Shown here: positions 26,701-33,438 of the stretch, one piece after another
Layout of the letters: each line of letters starts with the position of its first letter
Position numbering within the stretch: the first letter of the stretch is position 1
DNA from: a virus
Strand: one strand, 5' to 3'
Virus record (IMG/VR): IMGVR_UViG_3300045999_002334
Coordinates: 1 to 46,359 of that record
Length of the DNA stretch: 46,359 nt
Position numbers and translations under genes: made by a program
Notes under the pieces: generated by a model
The model's input: only the letters and a program-made list of their open reading frames with translations
Database searches by the model: none
What the model was told of the DNA's origin: nothing

Positions 26701-29698
26701 TAAGAAAGTTATTGCTCAAAACGGTAGCGTAGCTAAACTGGCTGACAAGTTGGGTGTGGGTGAAGATGCTCTTGCCGCTTACATGGCTGCTAAACAAGCT
26801 GGCAAGTCTGAAGAGTTTGCGCAAGCTAAAGCCCTACGTGAAGTTATCGCGCATACTGCTGAAGCTAGGCCCGATAAGAACTTTATTCAGAAAGCCAACG
26901 AGTTTATTAAAGCATTGGTCGGTGCGTTCCGTGCTGCCTTGCGTAAGATGGGTATTGATTTAGACATTAACACGTCGGACATCTACAAGCTACTGCGTGA
27001 TGCGCGTCGTTCTGAAAAGATTGCTCCCGGTATATACAAAGGGCGTGATGGTGAATACCAGCTAAAACCCGGTAAAGCAACCTATGGTCCAGGCGGTGGG
27101 GTTATTGGCCGTGGTGTTGACATGGCGATGGCTAAGCAAGCGCCTTTAATGGATCGTTTGTTCCCCGCTAATATCGGTTTATACCTTAAGCAAAAACTAG
27201 TTAGTGGCGCAGCTAGCTTTGAAAAAGTGCTTGATGTTAAAGGCGTTAAAAACTCCTTGTTGGCTAACCAAGCTAAATATTATATTTCGCAACACAATCA
27301 ACGATTTACCATTTCTGGCAACGCCACAACTATTGGCGTTCCAGTACTGCGCCAAGAAAAAGGCGGTAAGGGTTACGTGCTTGATGCTAAACCCGGCGCT
27401 AACTTAAAGAGCCTTGCTGAAGTTTTAGGCAGTATCGGCTGGGGTAACGCAGAAGGTATCCGTAACGCATATAGCCTGTACCGTATTAGCAAGCGTGCTA
27501 AGAATGTGGGCGTAGAAAAGCTGAACTTTAAAAAACCGCAAGAGATGGCAAAAATGCTTAAGGAAGTCGACGCTCTTGTCAAGAATAATGAGCAGCTTCG
27601 GGATGGCTTTAAAAAAGCAGATGCGATTTACGACCAGTACAACCGTGACCTCATGAATCTGTTGGTTCAAACAGGCGCCCTTCCAAAAGACAAAGCCATT
27701 GATTTGGTTAAAAACAACGACTATATACCGTTCTACCGTACAGAACAAAACGGCAACGTGGTGCTTGATTTAGGTGGTGCCGACCGTGTTCGTATTGGTA
27801 ACTTAAAAGACCAGCCCTACTTAAAAGAGTTGGTCGGCGGTGATGAGCGCATCGTAGATATTTATACCGGCGCTTTACAGAACACCAACCTATTGATTGA
27901 TATGGCGTTGCACAATCTAGCTTCTCGTAACGTCGCGTTTACTTTGGCTGACTTAGGCTTGGTAGACGTACGTGGTGATAAGGGCAAAGGCATTCGCAAG
28001 GGTAAAGGCCCAGCAGGCGATAAAGTTATTCGTTTTAGTGTGCAACCGGTTGACGACAAAGACGATGGCTTCCGTCACGTTATTGTAAATACTGAATCCA
28101 CCGGCATCCCATCCGAATATTTGGTTCAAGGCTTAGCTGGCGTAAATACAAGCGTGCCTTCCTTGGTTAAGAGCATGGGCTTCTTCTCACGCACTTTACG
28201 TTCTTGGGTAACTAGAAACCCTGTGTATGCTGCGCGTCAGATTATCCGTGATCCGTTTACCGCAGTTATGGCTAGTGGTGTGGATACTGTTCCTGTGTTG
28301 AGTTCTTTAAAAGCCATGGGTAAATCCCTTGGTAGAATGCGGCGTGGTGAAGTTGGCAGTAGCGAAATCGAGCGCTTAGGTTTGGTAAGCAGCAACGTGT
28401 TTACGGGCACATCTGAAGATATGCAGAAGATTTTGTTGCAAATTACCAGCGGTAAAGGCGGTTGGGAGTCTTACTTAGCTAAAGCAGACGCCCTAGCAAC
28501 CCAAGGTGATGCTGCAACGCGTGAAGTTGCTTTCAATAGTTTCCGTAAGCAAGGTTTGTCAGAACTAGAAGCAGCATTGGCCACATACGAAACAATGCCG
28601 TTTACTCAGCGGGGCACATCTTCAAGCCTGTTCTTGCTGTCCACCATGGTGCCGTTCCTTAACGCGCAGATTCAAGGTCTGAATGTGATATACAACGCGT
28701 TCACAGGAAAAGCTACTTTCCAAGAAAAGCTGCGTATTAAAGAAAAATTGTGGCAGCGCGGTATGTTAATGTTCGGCATGTCCATGGCGTACGCACTGTT
28801 AATGAGTGAGGACGAGGCATACCAAAACGCTAACGACGATGAAAAGTACAACAACTGGTTTGTATACGTGCCGGGTATTGATGAGCCAGTGCGCATACCA
28901 ATCCCGTTTGAATTAGGTATTCCTTTCAAGGCATTACCGGAAGCGATTGTTAATGTTATGCGCGGCGACAGAACTGCTGGCGAAGCTACAAAAGCACTTG
29001 CTAAAATGATTAAAAATTCTGTGCCTCTTGGCCCATCGTCTATACCGGCTGGTGCTAAAGCACCGCTTGAAGTAATTACTAATTACTCATTCTTTACCGG
29101 TCGTGACATTATTAGCGATCGCTTAGCTGGTCTTGACCCAGCCGAACGGTTTAACGCCAACACTACTGAGTTGGCTAAGTTTATCGGTAAAGGTACAGGA
29201 CAGATTCCAGTCTTGGGTGAGTACCTATCACCTGTTCAGATTGAGTACCTGTTGCGTGGGTACACCGGTAGCTTGCCTTTGGCGCTTGCTTCTATGGCTA
29301 ACCCTCTGTTTGGTAGCGCTGGTGGTGAAAAGCCAACTGCGCGTGCTAGCGAGATGCCTGTTGTTGGTTCCATATTCCAGCCTAAAGATGCAAGTGGTCT
29401 TGTTAATCGTGCATACAAAGACATTGAAGCAATCAACCGTGCAGGTCAGACCTACAAGAAACTGGAAGAAGAAGGTCGTGATGCAGATGCTGAATCGTAC
29501 GCCGACCGCTTTGCCGATGAGTTAAGCCTTGCTCCATTAGCAGGTGCATTTAAACAAAGAATGGGCGCATTGGCTAAGGAAGAGCGCATGATTAAAGCAG
29601 ATCCAAACATGTCAGGTGCAGAAAAGCGTGCGGAACTGGATGCTATTCGTCAAGATCGTATTGCATTGGCTAAAGAACTTATTAGCGAACGCGAGTAA
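20777..29698 (+). CDS. Giant internal/ejection protein with zincin-like and LPD-like domains
   Basis: A 2,973-residue protein, 19% of the window. Residues 1-35 read YLRLPDGSYMEVPEGVSQSE, a short beta module. About 115-320 is Gly/Ala-rich and membrane-competent, and about 330-1850 is Lys/Glu/Ala-rich, mostly coiled coil. At about 1860-2080 lies a zincin-like domain with H1954-E-I-T-G-H1959, then REVIAHTAEARP about 95 residues on, the usual place for a third zinc ligand. From about 2150 to the end is a region like the large polyvalent protein C-terminal domain (YIPFYRTEQNG, FFSRTLRSWVTRNPVYAARQ near 2465) with a hydrophobic span near 2662-2677. Such proteins are packaged in the capsid and injected with DNA. 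No RNA polymerase or lytic transglycosylase motif was seen. Confidence 0.75.
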   Translation: MPYLRLPDGSYMEVPEGVSQSEALAHARQKYGDLFKQGAKTGPKTGAGAALGSGTESFISSLRTGAEGIFSPEEAARKGLEREEARASKYAEQVGLDKLKEAYEKQGFTGAVGEVGRQIPLALLEQAPNIAATLASAKLGAVAGSPFGPVGAGIGALGGAIAPSALQLFGSNIQRQAAEQQATGQPLDISRSAAAGATALQAPLDVAATFIPLGGRIAGKIFGPEVEKLLMRGGTEAAEKLAKESFAKTLTKGVAIGAAAEVPTEVTQQMLERAQAGLDLTSPDALKEYGEVAYQASLLSPIGGAGRFADKSGARDQVAAQAREKEEIARVAEEQRKQSPEYRAELETQRNDLQGRITEIQSVLKDPRLDKEAVEEGKKEIKDLQAQIKEIVGELKTAGAPTETFSIDQAIAERKAQEEAEVAKTAEAEKVKQDSQGFIKEHQALSSTVDYLQTKLQNAMKEGNLDQIENFGDLLDKKNAELAQLSDLAQRAGINVRTPEAQLKSASAALRKAQKKLSDASEDADLTPEKRKELIQGVKDAQAGVEKLRKEVDDRKEGQQASAELAAKQQERLQGPTKYNKKTGQFEVLSEEEISEPIDMAAYELKANEITNNRLAGLAAAATERQRAFGEMDTAQEVATNIEDGKLFNTSAKLLGLPTNAGKNGNWDFSDPKEAGLLLKEVTSTLDQIERDRAIAEQYGMDLPADPRTPYLEQIFEKVSGVAAVEKAELPKAKVDARRNLRYREAEIPAAQKLFKPDLPVGEYTPKHLEKIRNELNEVNRLLKADVDFDASKKKQIAALKRQASKAKKTAEKKDISAADKKAAKDLIKRIDADIERVKNTDRLNEGVKERLERRKARLENEILDATLPIRAKGKAPKYLRIESDIETLNNQLKEATAPSEIKRLQNRIANAEAKLVKVKKTSRLPEGGARGERVVGAAKEGTALTEIQDAIDQLRKGEFMGGAAATESTLEGQSRPLILRGIRNDVDTLIMAAISDINIGRRSRKEADMTIDEQKEFATIVEQLLLSKAAKATGWRAKIQRNPETAEETAISQAFKDAGFDFGNKTAYEQYIDAIGKAGLRDEDIVANYGEANKQIERIRNNLDTLIDKKNDLEDKLKSATDRELVDTYKKQIDRLAKSIKEADKAYDDAKAEFVRGEKEGKGEIRTGMREQERIDIRDTLDKLKQSFGSDRAVLVEAPEITAESMPDIDGEPKELSKLRNTANAFLESTNGILRGLGEALRIFTPVDVRKSKAILDDFNTQKQTALDFMRDIAGSKEDKASFFNKVIVATKKDKEAAEAEVEANAAEKESKTKGDKLINASLRRKADKLRSQADALRKEVNNDINETLEQVRSTIAVAEGAAKQKLDADFKQFFDQLKENNSNYLEASQAYQKARDSYYTKKRAEAGAARAAQEGTDRERLAKSLKKGEQEGRQKVGLGLPGKKVEAVVTQTVLSNLAFTNMSKKVTTMRKLFDAIGKAEGVEAVANAKEAYANEVIKTRAYAEREGFGLGQGELGDLFIQLGKVAADSPEGKALTRDINKLRAQAEEDAARLSVVQRRRKEVGPEGSIEREDKLKSIQAEQTEETKRKIERRKQVVTEKQRTKIRETVEKELAAANAKEIKKAPEGATAAQRKAINAANDKIRIARQALQAELDVITGADFDVLRNRGRIKQEASDRLYKKSAFESQRDNELARVLKKQDLIETKATGAKLKPAEQNFLDKYGSELTEAEEALIKKAEAVGKGAKGYIESKETERKQQVATTEIQLQKPLSEKEKFDRNERIKQVKGRVKEKLLSDEFSKAVKQLDVEKAGYESVGITEAEFKKLVTKAEEQRLNFFLNEIEESKIDIDDFSGLHEGMKGDWDPRIEKPITGAGVSSTVAQRVVDKLKLPKGLKVLVLEKLTPTLRGAIAKGGYTDIEIDGVRGGVMPDGTVFVVANNHADIKDVERTLAHEITGHLGVEGVLGQAGMDALAKKVIAQNGSVAKLADKLGVGEDALAAYMAAKQAGKSEEFAQAKALREVIAHTAEARPDKNFIQKANEFIKALVGAFRAALRKMGIDLDINTSDIYKLLRDARRSEKIAPGIYKGRDGEYQLKPGKATYGPGGGVIGRGVDMAMAKQAPLMDRLFPANIGLYLKQKLVSGAASFEKVLDVKGVKNSLLANQAKYYISQHNQRFTISGNATTIGVPVLRQEKGGKGYVLDAKPGANLKSLAEVLGSIGWGNAEGIRNAYSLYRISKRAKNVGVEKLNFKKPQEMAKMLKEVDALVKNNEQLRDGFKKADAIYDQYNRDLMNLLVQTGALPKDKAIDLVKNNDYIPFYRTEQNGNVVLDLGGADRVRIGNLKDQPYLKELVGGDERIVDIYTGALQNTNLLIDMALHNLASRNVAFTLADLGLVDVRGDKGKGIRKGKGPAGDKVIRFSVQPVDDKDDGFRHVIVNTESTGIPSEYLVQGLAGVNTSVPSLVKSMGFFSRTLRSWVTRNPVYAARQIIRDPFTAVMASGVDTVPVLSSLKAMGKSLGRMRRGEVGSSEIERLGLVSSNVFTGTSEDMQKILLQITSGKGGWESYLAKADALATQGDAATREVAFNSFRKQGLSELEAALATYETMPFTQRGTSSSLFLLSTMVPFLNAQIQGLNVIYNAFTGKATFQEKLRIKEKLWQRGMLMFGMSMAYALLMSEDEAYQNANDDEKYNNWFVYVPGIDEPVRIPIPFELGIPFKALPEAIVNVMRGDRTAGEATKALAKMIKNSVPLGPSSIPAGAKAPLEVITNYSFFTGRDIISDRLAGLDPAERFNANTTELAKFIGKGTGQIPVLGEYLSPVQIEYLLRGYTGSLPLALASMANPLFGSAGGEKPTARASEMPVVGSIFQPKDASGLVNRAYKDIEAINRAGQTYKKLEEEGRDADAESYADRFADELSLAPLAGAFKQRMGALAKEERMIKADPNMSGAEKRAELDAIRQDRIALAKELISERE

Positions 29699-29760
29699 AA
29701 AGTACCCCTAGCTTACCGTTTACGGTACCAAAATCAGCTTTGGCTTTTATGTTGTAGTGA

Positions 29761-29788
29761 AGGGCGGCCCCCAAGCCGTCCTTTTTTA
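29761..29788 (+). terminator. Intrinsic terminator of the virion operon
   Basis: Stem AGGGCGGC (29761-29768) pairs with GCCGTCCT (29775-29782), eight base pairs including one G-U, around a six-base loop. A run of six T (29782-29787) follows directly. It lies 62 bases after the giant gene's stop on the + strand. Confidence 0.85.
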
Positions 29789-29812
29789 TTTCTGCCAAGC
29801 GCAAAGTAGGTA

Positions 29813-29839
29813 CAAAAAATACCCCCTTGACGGGGGTAT
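29813..29839 (-). terminator. Intrinsic terminator of the replication operon
   Basis: Perfect eight-bp stem ATACCCCC (29819-29826) with GGGGGTAT (29832-29839) around loop TTGAC. On the - strand the stem is followed by a T run (A run at 29814-29819 on the + strand). It sits 20 bases past the primase stop codon. Confidence 0.85.
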
Positions 29840-29859
29840 CAGGCCAAGGGTAGTGCACT

Positions 29860-32709
29860 TTAACTTTCCTCATCTTCGTACACAGGGCGGGTAATCTGCA
29901 TTACGTTGACTCGCATAGTCGGACCGCGTGTCTTGGACAGCATATCTTTGCGCAGGTACTTAATCTTGTAGTTTGGCAGGCGCTCAAGCTGTTCCTTGAA
30001 GTCTTTGTAGCCATAACTCATCGACACGCAGTGCTGTTTGAGAAGCTGTTCCTCAATGAAATAATCAACGTGCCCGGGTGTAAACCCATGCTCTACACGC
30101 CCAGCTACATCAGATCGGGTTAGCGACTGGTCAATATCCCCATTACCGCCTAGCGTCGCGTCCAGTACACCGTTGAGGTACTTAACAACCACGAACTTAC
30201 CAAAGCGCTCACGGGTATAGGCGTTGAGTACATCTTCTGCGTTGCGCTTGCTTCCATGGATAATGCCCCGTGCGCTGTACACCATCAGGCGCAGAACTTC
30301 TACAATCGGCTTGATGGGAATGTCGATCAGGTTGGCATACTTTTTACCAAGCAGTTGCACAATGGTTAGGATACAGGCGTTACCCGCAGTCCAGTACCGC
30401 TCGTCAGCGTTGGTTTCAAACTCGGTTTCTAGGTTTGCTTGGGTCTTCATCAGCACTTCTTTGGCAACCTCACGGTTCTGTACCATCCAGCGGATTAACT
30501 CTAGCCCAACTACACCAAAGTTATCCTTAAGTAGCCCCAGCGTTCTGCCTTCTTCAGCCGTCCACTTTAGCTTCTTGTTCATCTGTAACTCAAGAATACG
30601 GAACATCTCCCCCTGTGACGCATGCTTACGTGCGCCCGATAAGTAGTCCATAACGTGCGTATTTGACGATAAAAGCACCAGCAGTTTCCATGTAGAGGTG
30701 TTGATGCGTTCCTCGTTGGAGCCCTGCTTCATGCGGTCTTTGCCCTTACCCTGTGTTAAATCAAGTAAGAACTCAGGCAACCACTCAAAGTCTTCACGGC
30801 TCTTGCTGGTGGTCTCGTCAATAATGAATGGCAAGCTGTTGAGTAAACCCTGACGCTGTTGCGATGCAACAATAGATGTACTCTGTGTCACACGGTAGCG
30901 CTCGGGATGCCCGAAGAAACTAGCCGCCAGTTCAAGAGTTAATGACTTACCTGTTCCCGAATCCGAAGAGCCTAGGTGGTAAACACAGCCATTGAACTTG
31001 GTGAAGTTCATTAGCAAACTAGCAGGTCCGACCAAAGACATCGCCAGCACCGACCACTCTTCCTTGGCGATCAGCATGTTAAATACCTTGCGCCAGTTTT
31101 CTATCGTGCCGGTGGGTACTGTGGACTGGTTGATGTTATCCAAGGCGGGGGTAGGTACATACACTTCGCTCCCGTTGTAGGACAAAATCCGACTGTTGTA
31201 TACGAACGTGTTGTCCGCTTGCCAGCCACAGTTGTTTGGTACTTTAACTGCCCGTTTGTTGGCGCTAATAAACTCTACGCACCCACGGATGTAGTCAAAC
31301 AAGTTCTTGTCGTTACCTGAACCATAAGCGGCGATCACGTTCTGATTAGCCAGCGCCTTAACTGTCTCGTCCTTACTTACGATGGACTTCTGTGGAATCA
31401 AGATGTCGACTGCGCCCTCGGGTCTAAAGGCAAGTAGGTGTACCAAGTGGTCGCCGTTGCTGTTCAGAATGTCCACCGCAAACAAATCGTACGGCAGCAA
31501 CATGACCTGCTTGCGTGACTTGCCACCTTGCTCGTCTTCCACCATTCTGTCCATAAAGACACCACCATTGCTGCCGAACGCGAAGCCCTTGGGTGGGGTT
31601 GGACGGGTTATAGTCTGCGGCGTAAGTACAGCTTCTTCTTCCTGCACGCGCTCAACTACTACCTCTTTCTGTTCTACGTCAACTTTAATCTCTCGACCTA
31701 GCGCCAACGGGTTGGTGAACTTGTTGTAGTGTGGGCAGGTTTCGCATACTCCTGGATTAGCCTCATCGAACTTGAGACAGCCGTAAGGCCCCTTGATGGC
31801 ATACCACTTCTCGTTGTGCCGAGCCGTATCGTATGGGTGCATGGCAGAAATCGCCAAGCCTTCTTGTTCCCCGTCATCGCAGAACTTAGCTATGCTGAGG
31901 ACGCCACGCCATAAGGGCTCCATGCCGTCTTCTGTTGCGTGTTCTTTGTAGTAATTGATCTGAGCGCAGGTTGTGATGTTCTTAAAGTAGGTGGCGCTGT
32001 TCTCAATTAACTTGACGCTGTTGGCGTTAGGTGCGAGTTTGGGGCGTTTGCCGGGCAGTTGGAGTGCTGGTATTGACTCGTACGCACTCTCGCCTACGGC
32101 GTCCCGTAAGTGGTTTGCTAGCCCATCAAAGTTAAAGATGGTGCCCTTGACCTTGATAGCTACCTTGCGGGGTTTCTCTTGCTTGTAGTTGTGTGTATCG
32201 GGCACACGCAGAATACGTGCCACGTCCCCAGTAACAGAGGCGTCGATGTTAAAGCCATGCTTCTTAGCCAACCGCTTAAGGTTCTCTGCAACAGGTTTCC
32301 AAACAGTTACATCTACTTCTTCCTCGAACGGAAAGTAAACGTGCAAGCCACCGCCACTAGAAATAATGAACGGCGTGCCTAGGGTATTTAAGTCTGTGTC
32401 GCCCAAGAACAAGTCTAAAGCAGTAGCCGCCTGCCCTTTGTTTTCGTAGTCCTTGCCTACACCACAGTCGATGTCCAAGAACAAAGACCGCATCTTTAAA
32501 GCGCTGTCGGCGGTGCGCTTTTTCTTATCATCAAACGAGGCCAAGGCAAAGAAAGTGTTGTAGCCCTTCCCATCAAACGCCATGGCGGCGTTGTACAACT
32601 CGTCAATCGTGCTGACGAATACGTGCTCTCTTTTTGCTGTGCTAATCTCGGCCGTGCAGTAAACACCCGAAGACGGTAGCACAGTCGCTAGGAATTCCTG
32701 CGACGTCAT
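29860..32709 (-). CDS. AEP-type primase fused to a helicase domain
   Basis: A 949-residue replication protein. The N-terminal archaeo-eukaryotic primase domain has LFLDIDCG (D79 and D81, metal ligands) and SSGGGLHVYF (H123, nucleotide-binding SxH motif). A probable zinc knuckle follows with Cys residues in CLKFDEANPGVCETCPHY (about 310-330). The C-terminal ATPase domain resembles DUF927/superfamily 3-type helicases: Walker A G580-S589 with K588, Walker B LPFIIDET (about 622), then a sensor-like LLVLLSSNTHVM. It would unwind DNA and make primers for the family A polymerase in the same operon. It is the last gene of the leftward operon and is followed by a terminator. Confidence 0.85.
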   Translation of the reverse strand: MTSQEFLATVLPSSGVYCTAEISTAKREHVFVSTIDELYNAAMAFDGKGYNTFFALASFDDKKKRTADSALKMRSLFLDIDCGVGKDYENKGQAATALDLFLGDTDLNTLGTPFIISSGGGLHVYFPFEEEVDVTVWKPVAENLKRLAKKHGFNIDASVTGDVARILRVPDTHNYKQEKPRKVAIKVKGTIFNFDGLANHLRDAVGESAYESIPALQLPGKRPKLAPNANSVKLIENSATYFKNITTCAQINYYKEHATEDGMEPLWRGVLSIAKFCDDGEQEGLAISAMHPYDTARHNEKWYAIKGPYGCLKFDEANPGVCETCPHYNKFTNPLALGREIKVDVEQKEVVVERVQEEEAVLTPQTITRPTPPKGFAFGSNGGVFMDRMVEDEQGGKSRKQVMLLPYDLFAVDILNSNGDHLVHLLAFRPEGAVDILIPQKSIVSKDETVKALANQNVIAAYGSGNDKNLFDYIRGCVEFISANKRAVKVPNNCGWQADNTFVYNSRILSYNGSEVYVPTPALDNINQSTVPTGTIENWRKVFNMLIAKEEWSVLAMSLVGPASLLMNFTKFNGCVYHLGSSDSGTGKSLTLELAASFFGHPERYRVTQSTSIVASQQRQGLLNSLPFIIDETTSKSREDFEWLPEFLLDLTQGKGKDRMKQGSNEERINTSTWKLLVLLSSNTHVMDYLSGARKHASQGEMFRILELQMNKKLKWTAEEGRTLGLLKDNFGVVGLELIRWMVQNREVAKEVLMKTQANLETEFETNADERYWTAGNACILTIVQLLGKKYANLIDIPIKPIVEVLRLMVYSARGIIHGSKRNAEDVLNAYTRERFGKFVVVKYLNGVLDATLGGNGDIDQSLTRSDVAGRVEHGFTPGHVDYFIEEQLLKQHCVSMSYGYKDFKEQLERLPNYKIKYLRKDMLSKTRGPTMRVNVMQITRPVYEDEES

Positions 32710-32724
32710 GTGAAACCTCTCGAG

Positions 32725-32892
32725 TTAGTAAGCGATGCCGGTGATTATTCTTGATGCAAAACGATTTACAAGTTCTATTTGAAACTCTTTAGGCAAGCCG
32801 TCGCCGTAAGCAAAATCTTCAGAGAGTCGTAACAGTTCGTAGTCAGTAAGCGCTTTGGGGATTAACGTGGTTTCTACTGGTTCTTTAAGCAT
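32725..32892 (-). CDS. Small hypothetical protein before the primase
   Basis: A 55-residue ORF (MLKEPVETTLIPKALTDYEL...) with acidic helices, RLSEDFAYGDGLPKEFQIEL in the middle and FASRIITGIAY at the C-terminus. The ATG overlaps the end of the HTH gene by 19 bases and the stop lies 15 bases before the primase start, filling the gap as in the rest of this packed operon. Its ribosome site (AAGAGA) is weak. No family recognised. Confidence 0.6.
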   Translation of the reverse strand: MLKEPVETTLIPKALTDYELLRLSEDFAYGDGLPKEFQIELVNRFASRIITGIAY

Positions 32893-33140
32893 TCTCTTAG
32901 CGCCTCTTCTGCTGTTTTACTGTTCTGTAATATATTCAACAAAGACTGTACACGTATCCGATATGATGGCGTCACTTCTGTGCCGCTGAACCAGTTGTAA
33001 ACCGTCTGCCTTGTTGCCCCTGTAAATTTTGCTACTTCAATAACTGGAAAGTCTAAACTAATTGCCCAGCGCCCCAACTGGTTTCCCAGCGTCTTCGGTG
33101 CGCTCTTTGTTGTATTTTTAATCTCGTCTGAGTAAGCCAT
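32874..33140 (-). CDS. Helix-turn-helix regulator
   Basis: An 88-residue DNA-binding protein. Start ATG 33140 (MAYSDEIKNTTKSAPKTLGN) is preferred; an upstream in-frame start at 33215 would add a Pro-rich, hydrophobic tail that looks non-coding. Residues about 33-52 (VIEVAKFTGATRQTVYNWFS) form a typical Cro/XRE-like helix-turn-helix with a Trp-containing recognition helix. A C-terminal helix (YRIRVQSLLNILQNS) may dimerise. A 145-bp leader with two inverted repeats precedes it, the longest gap in the operon, which suggests local control. Confidence 0.75.
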   Translation of the reverse strand: MAYSDEIKNTTKSAPKTLGNQLGRWAISLDFPVIEVAKFTGATRQTVYNWFSGTEVTPSYRIRVQSLLNILQNSKTAEEALRECLKNQ

Positions 33141-33285
33141 AATATTCTTTATTAAAGTGGGCGGGGGTACCGGTGCTACATTCGAAAGGTGCGTTGGTAT
33201 GAAAAAGAAACCCAACGCTTTTTACAGGCTATTTAAAGTCGCCGAGCCGACTTACACTTTCCCCCCGATAGTCTTTACGTGCTCC
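33141..33285 (-). promoter_or_regulatory. Leader of the HTH gene with two inverted repeats
   Basis: The only sizeable non-coding gap inside the leftward operon. It contains a six-bp hairpin (33236-33241 with 33248-33253, AAGTCG/CGACTT) and a seven-bp hairpin (33191-33197 with 33212-33218, GCGTTGG/CCAACGC). These may be operators for the downstream HTH protein, attenuators or RNA structures. No convincing -35/-10 pair was found. Confidence 0.35.
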
Positions 33286-33438
33286 TTAAAAGCAAGTTGT
33301 GTTGCAGTTACCCCATTGGTCACAACACGTTGTGCAAACAACCATACGACCACCTTGAGTGACTGTCTGAGTTGTGCAACGTGCGTAAACAGAAAGGGCT
33401 GTTACTGATAACAGTACGCCAACAATAAACTTATTCAT
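33286..33438 (-). CDS. Secreted cysteine-rich small protein
   Basis: A 50-residue protein with a textbook signal peptide: MNKFIVGVLLSVTALSVYA, with likely cleavage after Ala19. The mature peptide is 31 residues with six cysteines (C21, C35, C38, C39, C45, C49) in a Thr/Asn/Gly-rich setting. It should reach the periplasm or outside and could form three disulfides. An in-frame ATG one codon earlier (33441) is an alternative start; both overlap the end of the preceding gene. Function unknown; candidates include superinfection exclusion or envelope interaction. Confidence 0.65.
   Translation of the reverse strand: MNKFIVGVLLSVTALSVYARCTTQTVTQGGRMVVCTTCCDQWGNCNTTCF

Larger units (their letters stand above)
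29699..29859. other. Convergent intergenic region
   Basis: A 161-bp non-coding gap between the ends of the rightward virion operon and the leftward replication operon. It holds one clear intrinsic terminator for each direction. Two weaker hairpins lie just after the giant gene: TACCG/CGGTA near 29716-29729 and CCAAA/TTTGG near 29729-29745, the second followed by CTTTT. No ORF of note. Confidence 0.8.

Noticed and set aside
20777-29698. Giant protein as an N4-like virion RNA polymerase.
   Set aside because: Size and packaging role would fit, but no single-subunit RNA polymerase motifs (paired catalytic Asp, RxxxK helix, HxD-type end) could be found. The content is coiled coil, zincin-like and LPD-like domains.
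30224-30646. A 140-codon + strand ORF opposite the primase gene.
   Set aside because: The opposite strand encodes the C-terminal part of the primase-helicase, downstream of its Walker motifs and in an intact 949-codon frame. The + strand product is Ser/Arg-rich without a domain.
33157-33408. An 83-codon + strand ORF opposite the Cys-rich gene.
   Set aside because: Its product is a mirror of the real gene with no ribosome site; the - strand ORF has a clear signal peptide and fits the operon.
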